A DNA stretch of 37,099 nucleotides, taken from assembly GCA_000827265.1 (NCBI GenBank), contig KN834796.1:360537-397635 (forward strand), in the 5' to 3' direction. Positions 1-13,408 of the stretch are shown here, piece by piece (the first letter of the stretch is position 1; each line of letters opens with the position of its first letter). The notes under the pieces are model-generated. The model made no database searches. It was not told the origin of the DNA and saw only the letters and a program-made list of their open reading frames with translations. The translations under genes were made by a program, and so were the position numbers. This DNA is from Collybiopsis luxurians FD-317 M1. Lineage: Eukaryota > Basidiomycota > Agaricomycetes > Agaricales > Omphalotaceae.

Positions 1-2178
1 TCCTCCAGCTGTTCAGCTGCATTCAACTTTCCCAGTGCACAATATGTGTTTGCAAGATTGGCCATGGAGGTCAATGTGTGAGGGTGGTTATCCCCAAGCA
101 CTATCTTCCTCAAAGAAAGCACATCCTCCTCCAGCTGTTCAGCTGCATTCAACTTTCCAAGTGCACGATATGTGCTTGCAAGATTGGCCATGGAGTTCAA
201 TGTATTGGGATGGTTATCCCCAAGCACTTGCTTCCTTAAAGAAAGCACATCCTTCTCTAATTTTTCAGCAATGTTAAACTTTCCAAGGGCATGATATGTG
301 TTTGCAAGTCTGGTCATGGAAGACAGTGTACCTGGGTGGTTTTTCCCATATTTGTTCTCCATCAATGACAGTAAAATCTCTTCTACTTTGTTAGCTTGCA
401 TCCAAAAGCCACTATCCTCATATATTCTTGCAAAGCTTCTTTGGACCCACCAGGTTGGTAGTCTTTCCAACATATTCTCAAATTGATTTACATGAACTAA
501 CAGCTCTCGTCGGAACTGAAATTCCTTATCTGTTTCTCCTACTGGCATTGATCGTGCTAAAATCAACATTGCTACTTGTTTTATATCTTGTTGATACTCA
601 ATAGTCTCTGCAATACATGCATGCAATACTGGGTGGAATGTCACTGATCCTTTGGGTGCATTATATGATACAAGACATAATTGATGCAACTCTTCTATAC
701 TTCTTTCCCATGCTCCATCTTCTTGAAACAAAGCAAATAATTTGTTCATAAATTCCATTGCCCTAGCCAGTAGATTTGAATCTCCTGGTTCAAAATCCTC
801 TCCTGTAAATGCAGCAGCTCGAATGAATATTGCCAGTGGAATGGACAAGGGATGTAAATAGGCACAGATCTGCATCAAATACTTTGTTGAGTAACTCAGT
901 TTATCAAAGCTAAGCTTAAATGCACTGAAAACAGTCTTATTGTAATTGTCAACTGTTTTCATTCTATAATTGAGAATTCTAGTTTGTTGCCTATTGAAAT
1001 AGGACAAATAATTCTCCATTGTACAAGTAGGAGTTGTATGAATATATGCTCCAGCTGTTGATATGGCAAGTGCATGATACCCAAGGGCATCAACAACTTT
1101 CACAGCCAGATCTTTATTCTCTTCAGAATCTTCCTTATGGGCATGCCTCAACAGTAGCTTTACAGCATCATCTTTGGCAAGATCACCAAAGTTAATATCA
1201 ACCCCAGGAGAGGCCATTTGAGCTGTATCCTTAAGTCTACTTGTAATAATAATGTTTCCATGATTGCAACTAGGAATGTAATCTTTGATATAAAGCTGAT
1301 CATCATCAGCATTGTCAAAAATGCATAGCCAGTTTTCTTGATTCCTTGCTAGGTATTTCTTAACCTCCTCAGTTTCTTCACCAATCCCTAGTGCTTTTCC
1401 AAGCTCTTTCAGATTGGCAGTGAGTGTAACATCAGAAGTGGCATTAAAGAACCATATATTTGAGAATCTATGTAAATTTCTTAGCTTCAGTAAGCTAGTC
1501 ACAATATGGTAAAATTATGCCTAACCTGGACTGATTTTCAGCAACAAACTTGAGTACAACTTGTGTTTTACCAGTTCCCCCACTTGCAACAAGAGGAACC
1601 ACTTTCTGCTGAAGGCCAACATTTGCAGCTGGGATAGCAAATATACCAGAAAGCTGGTCAAGGATATCCTGCCGACCAACAAAGTATGGACTAGGAGATG
1701 GACATATCAGGACCTGTGAGGGTAACAGATGCAGATCTGGCTTTCTGCCCTCCATTAGTTTCCCTAAATCATGCCTCAGAGCATCAATTTCATCTTTATC
1801 TGTTAGAATGAGGCTATCAATGCTTTGCCCTATTAATCATGAAGAGTTCCATGTATCTTACTATGATATTGATTTACTTGAACATGAAGATCCCTTCCAG
1901 CAGCATTAAAAGTTGGAGATCCATGAATTCCAAAATTCGATGCACCAGATAGTATGGATGCAGGTCCTAGTGCTGTGATCACATAAGTCTGATAGCTAGA
2001 ACTCATAGGAATACCACCTACGTTCAACAGATCTTTTCGGGGGTTGATGCATTTCTGATGAAGTTGATGAAGTGGTTGGCAAGGCGGCTTCAGTACCTGA
2101 GTGTACACTTTCTTTGGAAGCTCTTGCACTACCGGGTCGCAGGAATCTGCGCCAGTGGAATCCTTTGTTTGTAGGCAT
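1..2178 (-). CDS. NB-ARC-TPR (NLR-like) receptor, 3' end beyond left edge
   Basis: Reads as a fungal STAND/NLR receptor. Model on the minus strand: exons 2022-2178, 1862-1972, 1526-1799 and 1-1467, with GT-AG introns of 49, 62 and 58 bp that all keep frame (about 669 residues to the edge). The start ATG at 2178 is also present in the broken paralogue (12144), where conservation continues upstream. Domains seen: basic/Ser-rich N-terminus (RRFLRPGSARASKE); a SPTFNAAGRDLHVQ stretch of the sort found ahead of fungal NB domains; P-loop ASGGTGKTQ; Walker B-like WLCIFDNADDD; RNBS-B-like GNIIITSR; GLPL-like LGYHALAISTAGAY; then kinesin-light-chain type TPRs of 42 residues (LGDNHPHTLTSMANLANTY), about four before the edge. 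No stop interrupts it. Family knowledge suggests nucleotide-dependent oligomerisation in non-self or stress recognition; the ligand is unknown. Confidence 0.85.
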
Positions 2179-2309
2179 AGGGAGGCAAGATGATAGTTCG
2201 AATGTAAAAGGCAAATGCACTGCTGTTCAATGCACAGGCTACACGTGTTGACGTTGATTGGTCTCACGATATAGTGGCCGTGGGAGATTCGATGCTTCCT
2301 CACTCTCAT

Positions 2310-5220
2310 CGGACCACGATCCGACTTGCACCGAAAAGTTACTGTAATTGTCCCAGGACGACCGACAGACTTGCATTATAGAATTGTAACCGAATACCCT
2401 TCCTTCTTTTCCCCTCGCTGATCAGAACTCACGATCTCGTCTTCCTCCTTTAGTCGTTGTCATTAATATGCAACCAACTGCGGGACTCCCAAAATTTCGA
2501 GCATCTGATGTCCTTGACAACCTCCACTTCGCCCCAGTCTCCGTCTCAACGTCCTGATTTGACTCGAGCAAAGCGCCACGCGCTTTCTTTGTTGGCCACG
2601 TAGTCGCTCTATTTCTCCATGTAGCTCAACCTGATCATCCCGCTCCTTCACTCCGTCTTCCTCATTCACGGACTGTTTCCTCTCTTCCCCTGCCCCTCCC
2701 CATCGTCTAATCTTCTCGCGCCGCAATCGTGTCTGCTGCGGCGAATACCCCGCCTTCAAACCTCAAATGAGGCTGAACGTTAGGCTCTTCTACGTCCACC
2801 TTCTCATCATCGAGTATCAGTCTTGAAACTGCCCTCTTTGATTTTATTATACGTAACCCTTCCCTTTCATCTTGGAGGCTGCGATTACGAGACCCAGTCG
2901 ACACCGATGCCCAATGGTCCTGCTCCTGCAGAGGATACCGCGGATTTCCCAGAAATAGCCGAGACCCAACCCGCAACTGGAGCAGTGCTCTTGCTAGACA
3001 ATGGAGTATCTCATCGGTGAAATCAAGGACCTTACCAGAGGTGCTTATTGCAGTATGTACAAATTCAATTCAATTTAACTTTTTCATCTTCCTTACCATC
3101 GCCCTCTAGACCGCTGCATCTACAATTACTATGCTTGTCGCCCAGTTACTCGGTTCGGTTCTCTGTGTCAGAATTCGACGAGTTGGCCTAAAGCATGTTC
3201 CGAGAGTGGGAATTGAGGCAATGGAAGAACTCGCAGGTGGACTCATCAATCACGCTCAGACTTTCAATTCATATCTCGACCTAGCATAGCGCGCTACTCC
3301 TGCATGGCGCATTACTCATCGATTCAAGGCTCGAGCCGTCACTCGAGTCTTTCGAGTCAAATTCCCCATCTTCCTATCCCCACCCTCACCATTCTGCCTT
3401 CACGAAGGCCTCCTTTCCGATGCAGGCAGCGTATGCCCAAGGCCTTTTGCTGTCCGCGTGTGATGCTCGTTCTAATGGAACTGGATTTGGCGGAGCGGAT
3501 ATGGAAAAGCAGGCAGAGTTTACGGATGGATTTGAGCTTGGGATGTATTTACGGCTTGCTAACGGGCGGGGCAGAAAAGGCAGGTTTTGGCTCTATGTTT
3601 CGAGATGCAAACGATAATTATTAACGTCTTACAGGTTTTGGCCATCGAATGTACCTTTTTTTCGCCTTTCCGCCGCCTTTGTTCCTAATCAGTATGCGCC
3701 AATATGCTAATTCTTTCGAATTTTCTCTTTTTGCTCGATCCGCCCTCTGCTGTTTTCAGCGCCACTTCAAGACGGCCGCTTTTCGATACTTCCCATCTGA
3801 GATGTGGAAAGACCTGGATGAGGTGTAGGTTGAAATTTATCTTCGGTAAGTCTATGTTTCTGACTAGGAGTACTCTTTCGTGACGGAATGAATAGAGTGA
3901 CCCTCTTCCACCCTTGGAATTGCACGCCCTCTGCACGCGTCGCTCCTCCTGTGGTACTTTCTACACTTGAAGCACTCGCCGCTGCACACCGGAACCGTAC
4001 CCGGCTCTAGAGGCATTGCTGTCTTCTCCGACAACTGCATGTTAGGCTCAATCTAATAGTTATGGACCTATTTGTTCGACGATTACCGATGACGATGTAG
4101 GTCAAAGGTAAGGAGATTCTACGATATTCGTATGAGCTCCCATTCAACCAACTTATGTAGATCATCCTCGGGATGTCGACGCGTCTGTGACGACTGCTGA
4201 GTCTGCAGAGGGAGTGGGTTGCTCGGGTAGTGTGTGGCGAATATGGTTCGGATTGCAGAAGTCAAAATTGGATGCGTTTGGGGTGAGTTGTTTTTCTTGG
4301 TGCTGGGTTTACCTATTGTTCCTGACTGGTGTTTGTTTGCAGGTGCATTAACCGAGGGGGTCGAGATGCTATGTCTCATCTGGAGTATCCTGACGAGACT
4401 CTCGCCTCAGTTTATAATCGTACCCGGACCTAGTGTTGACGAATGCCACACCTCCAAATCCAGTTTATTTATATATGTTAATATTAGTACGATGTGGATT
4501 TCGGAGTGCGAACCAAACCAGACCCACAATAAAAACGGAGAAACGTACTAGCAGATGCGTGATTTTTCCCTTTCATCTTGAAAGGAGTGACAGTAGTCGA
4601 CGCCGACCCTGGCGGTCCTGCTCCCACAGATGATTCCGCTAATTCTCCAAAGATAGCCAATTTCAGCCAAAGAAATACTCTTCCAAGTAGACCGAATCTG
4701 CCTCGCCAGTGATTGCAGCGGTGTTGGGATCGAGGTCACTCCTGAGTTGTGTCCATATTCTCCCACATCCGCCTCCTCTTCGTCGTCTTCTTCATCACCA
4801 ACTATCGATGTCTCAAAACGACAGGGATGTTTCTTCAATGGTGAAAGTGAAAGACTGTCACTTAGGTCGCTTCGGTCCGTATTGCAAGCCGCCGCTGCCT
4901 CAACACCATCACCACTACCGCTACCACGAGTGACGGCAAATTCGAAACCTCTCCGGCCACCTCCCGATGCGGGGCAAGGGTCAACCTTCCATCGTCCACG
5001 GCCCTATGCTTCATGCATGCAATCCCACCACTGAGCGCCATCGCTGTTCTACATTGAACCCGCCACTACATCCTCTGATATAACCATGTCTGTCCCAAAG
5101 TTTGAGTCCCGACTGGGCTGCCCCTCCGGAGTACGGGCTCTTCCCCCTAGACTGTGGAGACACTATATTTAATGGATTAGGCATACAAAGGAGGTATATG
5201 GAACGCAGTTGGCTTGCATT
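2310..5220. other. Degraded, unassigned region between receptor and membrane gene
   Basis: No continuous convincing gene. Short open stretches occur on both strands. Two segments are diverged copies of one another: about 2865-2970 and 4565-4680 (shared TTCCCTTTCATCTTG, then GGTCCTGCTCC, then GATAGCC-like words), both on the plus strand. On the plus strand a plausible exon end at about 4271, a GTGAGT...TTTGCAG intron (to 4342) and a following exon that closes at 4433 read like the end of a once-coding gene (MSHLEYPDETLASVYNRTR, stop). Frames upstream are broken. Most likely relics of one or two old genes; family not recognised. Confidence 0.35.
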
Positions 5221-5326
5221 TTAACGAGGAAAAAATCGTTGAGCCTTGTGCCCAGTTCTGGCTAACAGCGAGCTCATATACTTGACAGTTAGGCATAATT
5301 TATAAAAATGTAGATAGTTATACAAC

Positions 5327-6891
5327 TTATACATGATCCTCAAGATATGATTTTTCAAAGTTTTTAATACCCGTATGATTTCCCTCGGAATGCAAAGCAT
5401 CCTCCCAATGTACCTGGATGTCATTCTCATCAACAGCAGAAGCATGTCCATCGGAGGAATGATCCCAAGCTAAATCTCTTTCTGTTTCTGTCGAAACATT
5501 GCCTTCTAGTGTTCTTTCAGTGTGGCGAGTCACCGAGCCAAAAGCTATTTCTGTGATGCCAGCTTGTGACAGTTCGGGAGAGTCCCATATTGTTCGCTGC
5601 ATAGAGACAAGTATGACAATCAGAGTAGGATAAAGACCCTGTTGTCGAGGGTTTAGAATACTCGACTTTCTCGATACATGTAATACAACGCACCAAAAGC
5701 TGATCTCCTAAGCTTGCGATAATTGCAGCAACAATACCTGGCACTTCAGGATCTGGTACAAAGTTAATGAGTTGAATACTCTAATATAGGGTCAGTCTCA
5801 ACCATTGGCGCAGCTACTAGAATATACTGACAAAAAGAACAAAGTATATCAAACCAGATTCCACCAGTAAAGACAATGTTTTTTGGACTTGTATTGTCAA
5901 TGACGATCTCTGAAAAGCAGCTTTGATAAATCTGCCATTCTGCCTGCCAAATGAAGTGAACAGTGAGTCTAGCTGAAATTGAAGGATTTCAAGGTAAAAC
6001 TTATATACCAGGTCTTATAGCCAATCAATGCAGTTGACAATCCATTGACCAGCAAAGACAGGGCATAATTGGTCAGAAGAAGAAATTGCGGATCATCATT
6101 CCGAAAGTCAAAGTCTGCCCATCCAAGAGGTATGATTGACAATGCAAGGCGAGTAACGATCCAAATTACTAGGCATACTAAAATTAATTATCAGCTGTAA
6201 GATCTCCATAAAAATTTCTGAACCTTACATAAGGATAAGAACCAGAAAAATATTGGAATTTTGACTATGGACTGGTTGGGTGTCCAGATTGCCCATGTTC
6301 TCCAAAGGACAATGGCATCTCCCACGGAGAACTTGCTCAGTGTTAAATGTTACTTGCAACAAAAGAGGTTCAGCAGAAAGTACTTACTTCCAGTGCAAAC
6401 AGAATATCACTTGCGAACGATGCCTTCTCATTGAGGATAGCAGACGGGGCAGCTTTATCTAATAGTGTCTGTCCTGGAATAGTTGGTGTCAAGTAAATTC
6501 CCTTGAGTTGCACCGCAAATTGATAGATGTGCAGTGTAAATAGTGTAGTTGATAATAGAAACATGAACAAGACAGCTGTGAGAAGAGTATATTTCGGAGC
6601 CGCCAAGTGACAGTTCGTCTTGCTAAAATGGTATTCATGAGGATTGCAATGAATCTGAGCTGCAGTAACGAGAATACCTCATTAACGCATAAGTAGCCGT
6701 CGCCAACGCCATGATATGAAAACCTACTCACATTGGGCGGTGAGAAATAGGTATGAGTGGGTGAAAAATGACTAAAACCTACCCCAAGCAAAGGTTTCAA
6801 CCATCAGGTCAGGCACATACTCTAGCATGAACGCTCCGTCGTTTCGAAGGATCGTACTTTCGGATATGGTTAAAGGTGCACTTTGGGACAT
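5327..6891 (-). CDS. Agaricomycete-type multi-pass membrane protein, 390 aa
   Basis: Eight exons on the minus strand: 6783-6891, 6678-6723, 6388-6622, 6332 side ending at 6331 down to 6229, 6009-6177, 5832-5943, 5694-5780 and 5327-5638. All introns are GT-AG, 47-65 bp, and phases agree, giving 390 codons plus stop. The start at 6891 precedes an N-terminus ending EYVPDLMVETFAWG. Hydrophobic segments follow in exon 2 (FHIMALATATYALM), exon 3 (LLTAVLFMFLLSTTLF), exon 4 (PIFFWFLSL), exon 5 (LVIWIVTRLALSIIP, and a second near NYALSLLVNGL), exon 6 (LSLLVESGLIYFVLF) and exons 7-8 (LLGLYPTLIVILVSM), so about seven passes. The GDAIVLWRTWAIW motif after exon 3 and IGYKTW after exon 5 recur in a large Agaricomycete family of unknown function. 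The last ~100 residues are acidic and hydrophilic, probably cytoplasmic. Seven-helix layout resembles receptors, but ligand and partner are unknown. Confidence 0.85.
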
Positions 6892-7614
6892 GGGGAACGA
6901 GCAACAACTCGAGTAGTAGGAAATGCCACATATCTGCATATATACGGTTAGTAAAGCTGTGGTGGAGTACACTCCCCCATTGGGATGGTTGTTGTGATCA
7001 TATATCACTCCAGACTCCGGAGAGCCTAGTTCATCTGGCGAAAGTCCTTGCAGCATTGGCTAAATTTAGAACTTGTCTCCGCATACCGTGGAATCTGAAC
7101 GTCTTCCTCGTTGCTTTGAAACTGATTATATGGAAAATTAATTCGAGATAGGAGTGGAGCAAGAATGAGCGGAGCAGTGAGATGGTTGTAAATGGAAAAT
7201 AACCCACAGATGTATTATTTTTATTACTATTACTCAATGTTGGTGATATGATTATTTTAGTTGAAATGCAAAGCTCCAAAGGTGTTCGCGAAACTACACT
7301 AGATATATACACACCCTCGTCTCTTCAGCGCTACAGGTGTGTACACAAATATCGAGTCACTGATGGCTCACTTCTTTCAAAGTCTGTTTGAACAGCTTGC
7401 TAACGAAGAAGTCGGAAGCAGGTGAAAAAGGGTGTTGAGATTCATTCAGTTGTCTGAGTGTCTGGACTCTCGGATCTTCCATTCACATATATCAACCAAT
7501 GTGAGCATCACCTGTATATATGTACATATAATATACCCAATGTGCTGTCGGCTTTCTTTTACTTCGAGAGTAACTTGATTACACGACGTTACACGTAAAT
7601 ACTACGTTCTATTT
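6892..7614. other. Intergenic, upstream of the membrane protein
   Basis: No gene supported. AT-rich, with an ATATATGTACATATAATATA stretch near 7513. It presumably holds the membrane-gene promoter, but no specific site can be assigned. Confidence 0.4.
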
Positions 7615-7785
7615 TTAGAGGACCAGCAAGAATTTATAGATTTTGGGGGTTTCGTCTTTGGGTCGGATGCGTTTTGGTTTCTGGGCAGCTTTGATAACAG
7701 CTGCTGGTACTCGCAAATAATTTTCGGGAATTGAAGCGTCGTTCTGCGTCGGAACCGGGCCGCTGGGAGCCGGCATGGTGCCGAG
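7615..7785 (-). CDS. Short unassigned ORF divergent from RPB10
   Basis: A minus-strand frame from an ATG near 7777 to a stop at 7615 encodes a basic peptide beginning MPAPSGPVPTQNDASIPENY and rich in Lys/Pro (KPKRIRPKDETPK). The frame stays open further upstream, to a TTG near 7911. No domain, no visible intron signal, no recognised family. It faces away from RPB10 and could be a real small protein, the 3' exon of a gene, or chance. Confidence 0.2.
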   Translation of the reverse strand, partial: LGTMPAPSGPVPTQNDASIPENYLRVPAAVIKAAQKPKRIRPKDETPKIYKFLLVL

Positions 7786-8092
7786 GGAAAGTCTCGTGAT
7801 CGAGTTGGTAAGCTCTTGACTCTGAACGATCGCGACCTCTCTTTTTTTGAAAGCAGGAGGGAAGGAAAGGAAGAATGGCGAGTTGGATATGACTTTCTTC
7901 CAATATTTCACTAATTGCTTCTCTTATCGATATCTTCCCGTTCATGAACATTACATTTCGTATAAAAACCCCTCTGGATTCCAAATATTCCTGATGCGAC
8001 CACTCTTCACAATATGGGAATTGACCTTCCCTTCCCTTTCCCCGTCCTGTGATGCACACGCGCTTGTCTAATCGGAAATCAAAAAACCGCAG

Positions 8093-8449
8093 ATTATCCC
8101 AGTTCGCTGTTTTTCATGTGGTAAAGTCATTGGGGACAAGTGGAACGCCTATTTGGAGCATTTGGCGAAGGACATGAGTGAAGGGTGAGTTGTCCGTATC
8201 CGTGCAACAACAACACTTGCTAACGATTCGCTTCCATTTGCTGCCATTTTACCTTTATCAACGTAGAGACGCACTAGACGAACTCCAGCTGAAACGATAT
8301 TGCTGTCGGCGGATGGTCCTCACCCACGTTGATCTAATTGAGAAGCTTTTGCATTATAATCGTACGTTTTTGTTTTTATTCCTCGTCTGCACCGATTGAT
8401 TGGGTAATTCGTAGCCATGGAGCGTACGAAAGATAAAGCACAGTTTTGA
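8093..8449 (+). CDS. RPB10: DNA-directed RNA polymerases I, II and III subunit RPABC5 (Rpb10)
   Basis: Zinc-binding subunit shared by nuclear RNA polymerases I, II and III, needed for assembly around the two largest subunits. Exons 8093-8184, 8267-8361 and 8415-8449 join in frame (introns 82 and 53 bp) into [17 protein letters not shown]... through [16 protein letters not shown] and [15 protein letters not shown] to a stop at 8447. Family landmarks are all present: Cys7 and Cys10 in CFSC, Cys44-Cys45 in YCCRRM, and the HVDLIEKLL helix. With an initiator Met the protein would be 74 residues, the usual size. The Met codon is not adjacent: ATT (Ile2) directly follows an AAACCGCAG acceptor, so an upstream exon ending in ATG is expected. 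The only ATG-GT found nearby is at 7774-7778, implying a ~315 bp intron. The feature start is therefore the second exon. Confidence 0.93.
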
Positions 8450-8875
8450 AGGACCAAAAGAGCCGAAGTAGGAGAAAAAGTTCACTATAGCTCCGCCACA
8501 AGTCATCGGTTTCGGAGAAATCCTGTACGTGGGAGGCTGGGGCGAGAGAAACTTCTATAGAGGTTTCTTGTTTTGTTTTGAACGAGGGAAACGTATCGTA
8601 TTTTTCTCATTTGTTCTTCGTTCGTTATGGTAATGTATACTGGGTCTGAAATATGTACGTTCGTACATCTACCTCGTAAGAGGTTTTTTGTCTCTAATTT
8701 GGCACTATTCTTAGTTCAACTACGAATGGTACTCATAAGGTGTTGGTACCATGGTGGGAATCCAGCAAATGTGCTCGAGTCATTGCGAGTTCTTCAGCGA
8801 CCTGCCCGTCCTTACCTATCCCTCAGTCCAAGGTTCGTGCGCTAGCAAAAGCGGTGAATACGTATCTGAAACCCA
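8450..8875. other. Intergenic between RPB10 and the Spe-Sdh pseudogene
   Basis: No gene seen. Probably RPB10 3' UTR plus the former promoter and first exon of the pseudogene; the expected N-terminal Met of spermidine synthase was not found. Confidence 0.35.
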
Positions 8876-8879
8876 AGTT

Positions 8880-11095
<2,216 letters not shown>

Positions 11096-11342
11096 GAGAT
11101 TCTACTCAATGCGTGTCGTGATGATGGGTCAAGTATGCACAGATACTTATCACTCTGTATTTATTCTTTTTCATCATGGCGCAATTGCGCCGAATGAGGC
11201 GTTCAAAAGGAAGAAGAGTGAGAGTCGGGATGCAAGTTTGCTCTGAGAAATGAAGACATAGATTTGAAATACAATTATACAATAAGTGAGAAACGACGGC
11301 TTGAACATGTTTCGTTTTTCCTTGGTGCGCACGCTCGATGTT

Positions 11343-11763
11343 TCAAATGACAGTCAGTGGTGCACTGTTGGCGAGTCGAGGAAGGGATGGTATGGCTTCT
11401 TCTTGCCTTGGAGCATCCGGAAGTCGAATGTCCACAGGATCATCTGGCGCGGGCGGTGGTAGTAGTGGCAATTCCCTCAATCTCAGCTGTAGCCTCTGCA
11501 TCGGAAGGGAAAGTCTACCGTTCCATTCCTCAGCTTCCAGCATGCCCAATTTGATCATGTCTGTGCTCGCCTCGTCGACCTCTGGAGTAGGTGTCGTCCT
11601 CCTGTCGATCAAACCCAATAACAACAGAACCTGTTATCTTTTTCCTCGTCCAAATGCAAGTCGAATGTGCTTCATATACCTCCACCGTACCACCTACTCC
11701 ATTCAGTATAATGTCTGCACAGTTGTCGTATTCCGGAGGGACAGTAAATAGTAAATTCAACAT
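11343..11763 (-). CDS. Small unassigned two-exon gene model
   Basis: Minus strand: an ATG at 11763 opens MLNLLFTVPPEYDNCADIIL, a GTATAT...AACAG intron of about 49 bp follows the codons GGTVE, and the next exon runs in phase to a stop at 11343. The second part is Leu/Pro-rich (MQRLQLRLRELPLLPPPAPD) with no transmembrane or zinc motif. No family recognised. An overlapping plus-strand frame is longer but has a low-complexity Ser/Gly composition typical of a shadow frame. The true 5' end may lie further upstream. Confidence 0.35.
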
Positions 11764-11979
11764 TCCGTGACTCTGGAATAGTAAGTTACTAAATATTTTT
11801 ACCTTTGTTTAAGCTGTCCATGCTCTTAATATAATCTCCGAAGGCCTACTAGCGATGACTCTTACGCTAGAACATAGTAGTCGCTGTTAAGGAGTTGAAT
11901 ATGGCAGTGGCGGAGTAACCCGTGGGGCAAGCCGGTCAATTTATTCTTGACATTTATGGTGTAGGATATCTCTAACCTG
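11764..11979. other. Intergenic, no feature seen
   Basis: Nothing recognisable apart from AT-rich sequence between the small gene model and the start of the broken receptor copy. Confidence 0.3.
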
Positions 11980-12375
11980 AAACCCTGACACCTTGTGCAT
12001 GACCGTTGCATGTCGGATCATGATCCAATGGAATTGGTCACTTGGTCCAAATCTGTGACCTCAGGACACCGAATGGATATTCAGTGCAACAGCAATGGCA
12101 GTGCATTCACCTCTCACATTCCAACTATCATCTTGGCCCCCGCATGTCTACAAAGAAACAATTTCAATGGCACAGGATCCTGCGAACCGGTCCTGCAAGA
12201 GCATCCAAAAGTATTACACACACAGGTACTGAAGCTACCTTGCCAATCACTTTGTGAGCTTCACCGGAAGGGCATCAGCACCCCCAAAGCTCTAATGAAT
12301 GTAAGTTTGGAATCCATGGATTCTTATTGTCAGGCTTATGATGTTCAAGTAAACCATTATCAGAGTGAGATACAT
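11980..12375 (+). pseudogene. 5' end of a broken NB-ARC-TPR receptor (paralogue of 1-2178)
   Basis: Nucleotide-level relative of the 5' region of the left-edge receptor in reverse orientation. TGCATGTCGGATCATGATCC here matches TGCAAGTCGGATCGTGGTCC on the minus strand near 2330, and the match continues through the ATG (12144) into MSTKKQFQWHRILRTGPARA against MPTNKGFHWRRFLRPGSARA. The first exon is broken by TGA at 12255, where the intact copy has TCA. Part of the second exon (NAAGRDL region) is deleted, but the VQVNHYQSEI end survives. A ~210 bp repeat follows at once, where the intact gene has its second intron. The rest of the gene lies at 18.9-25.2 kb. Confidence 0.8.
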
Positions 12376-12378
12376 TAC

Positions 12379-12585
12379 GAGTGCATGGAATGGAATGGAA
12401 TGCCGAGTTTCTGCCCTGACAATTCTGTGCCTGATCCAAGGCAGGCAATTTTAAATTGCTCTAATTTTTGCAATTTATACAATTTTAGTTTTCATTACAT
12501 TGATGATCCAGGATCTGTGAAATATGTAATTACTGAAAAGGGCATGAGTCTCACCATGCATTAGTGTTGGCCCATTTTGCATTAA
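12379..12585 (+). repeat. ~210 bp dispersed repeat, copy a
   Basis: Starts GAGTGCATGGAATGGAATGG, continues with CTGACAATTCTGTGCCTGATCC and ends ATTAGTGTTGGCCCA. Copies b (18235-18448) and c (18665-18885) share the same order of words; an inverted partial copy lies at 25168-25236. No terminal inverted repeat or coding capacity is visible. Probably a non-autonomous element or an expanded ancestral intron. Confidence 0.75.
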
Positions 12586-12589
12586 GTTG

Positions 12590-13408
12590 TTCAATGTGCA
12601 GTTTAGATTGTCCAGCAACCACAACATGCTGATCAACAAGTCAACACCACTGGAATGGACAGTCTGTTGGAGAATATTTGAGTATACTGGACTGTGTTGA
12701 AGTTAGAGCTGCTGGTCATGGTTGCTCAGGACCTGGTCAAGGAGGCCTGTAATGCATTGCTGCCCAGTGAATGCATCGAAATGGAAACAACTCGGGCATG
12801 GAATTCTCATGGCACTGGTAACCTGGAGAATTGAGATAGATGTGGCCAAGTCTCATTCTGTGGTAGAGGTGTAATGGGGTCTAGTTAATAGTAAGTTGTT
12901 ACCTGTAGTTGTCAGTTGATTTGATAGAGAATCTGTTCAAAGTTGCATTTCTACTTACTTATGCATGAGTATAGCATATCATAGAGGGCATTTGATTTTT
13001 GATCTTACTGTGTTATTGACTTATAATTATACCTTCAAAAATATGATATCCCTCAACAGTCTCTGATCTTACATGAAAGGATTTGCAAATTTACCCTGCA
13101 GTCCAAGTACTCAATGCTGTATTTTCTTTCAATTTGAAAGCTGAGTTTCCAATTGGGAGTCTGAACTCTGTACTGGTGCAGAATGATAGATACAAAAAAA
13201 ATTAAATTAAATTAAATAATAATACAAGCAATGGCAAGTTATTGAATAAATAGTTATCTTGTTCTCCAGCTTAATTACACTTGTCATATGTATAGAGTTG
13301 GTTTACAACCATTCTCATACTATTTCACTGTGTCCTGAAACTTGGCAATTTTCCAATCTAGTAATCTTGAAAATTACTGGACTTATGAAGTGATAGTTTC
13401 CAGGAGAT
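12590..13408. other. Intergenic, downstream of the ankyrin receptor
   Basis: No gene seen. Contains an (AAATT)n-like simple repeat at about 13193-13218 and AT-rich sequence, probably the 3' flank of the ankyrin receptor. Confidence 0.4.

Noticed and set aside
1833..2309. 158-codon minus-strand frame as the receptor N-terminus
   Set aside because: The frame that splices at 2021/1972 into the NB-ARC exons starts at 2178 in a different frame, and that frame is the one conserved with the broken copy (RFLRPGSARASKE).
11338..11751. 137-codon plus-strand frame as a gene
   Set aside because: Ser/Gly-rich low-complexity translation; the minus-strand two-exon model has better composition and splice sites.
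11995..12564. 189-codon plus-strand frame as a gene
   Set aside because: It runs through the broken receptor 5' end and into the ~210 bp repeat; the homologous frame is a different one.
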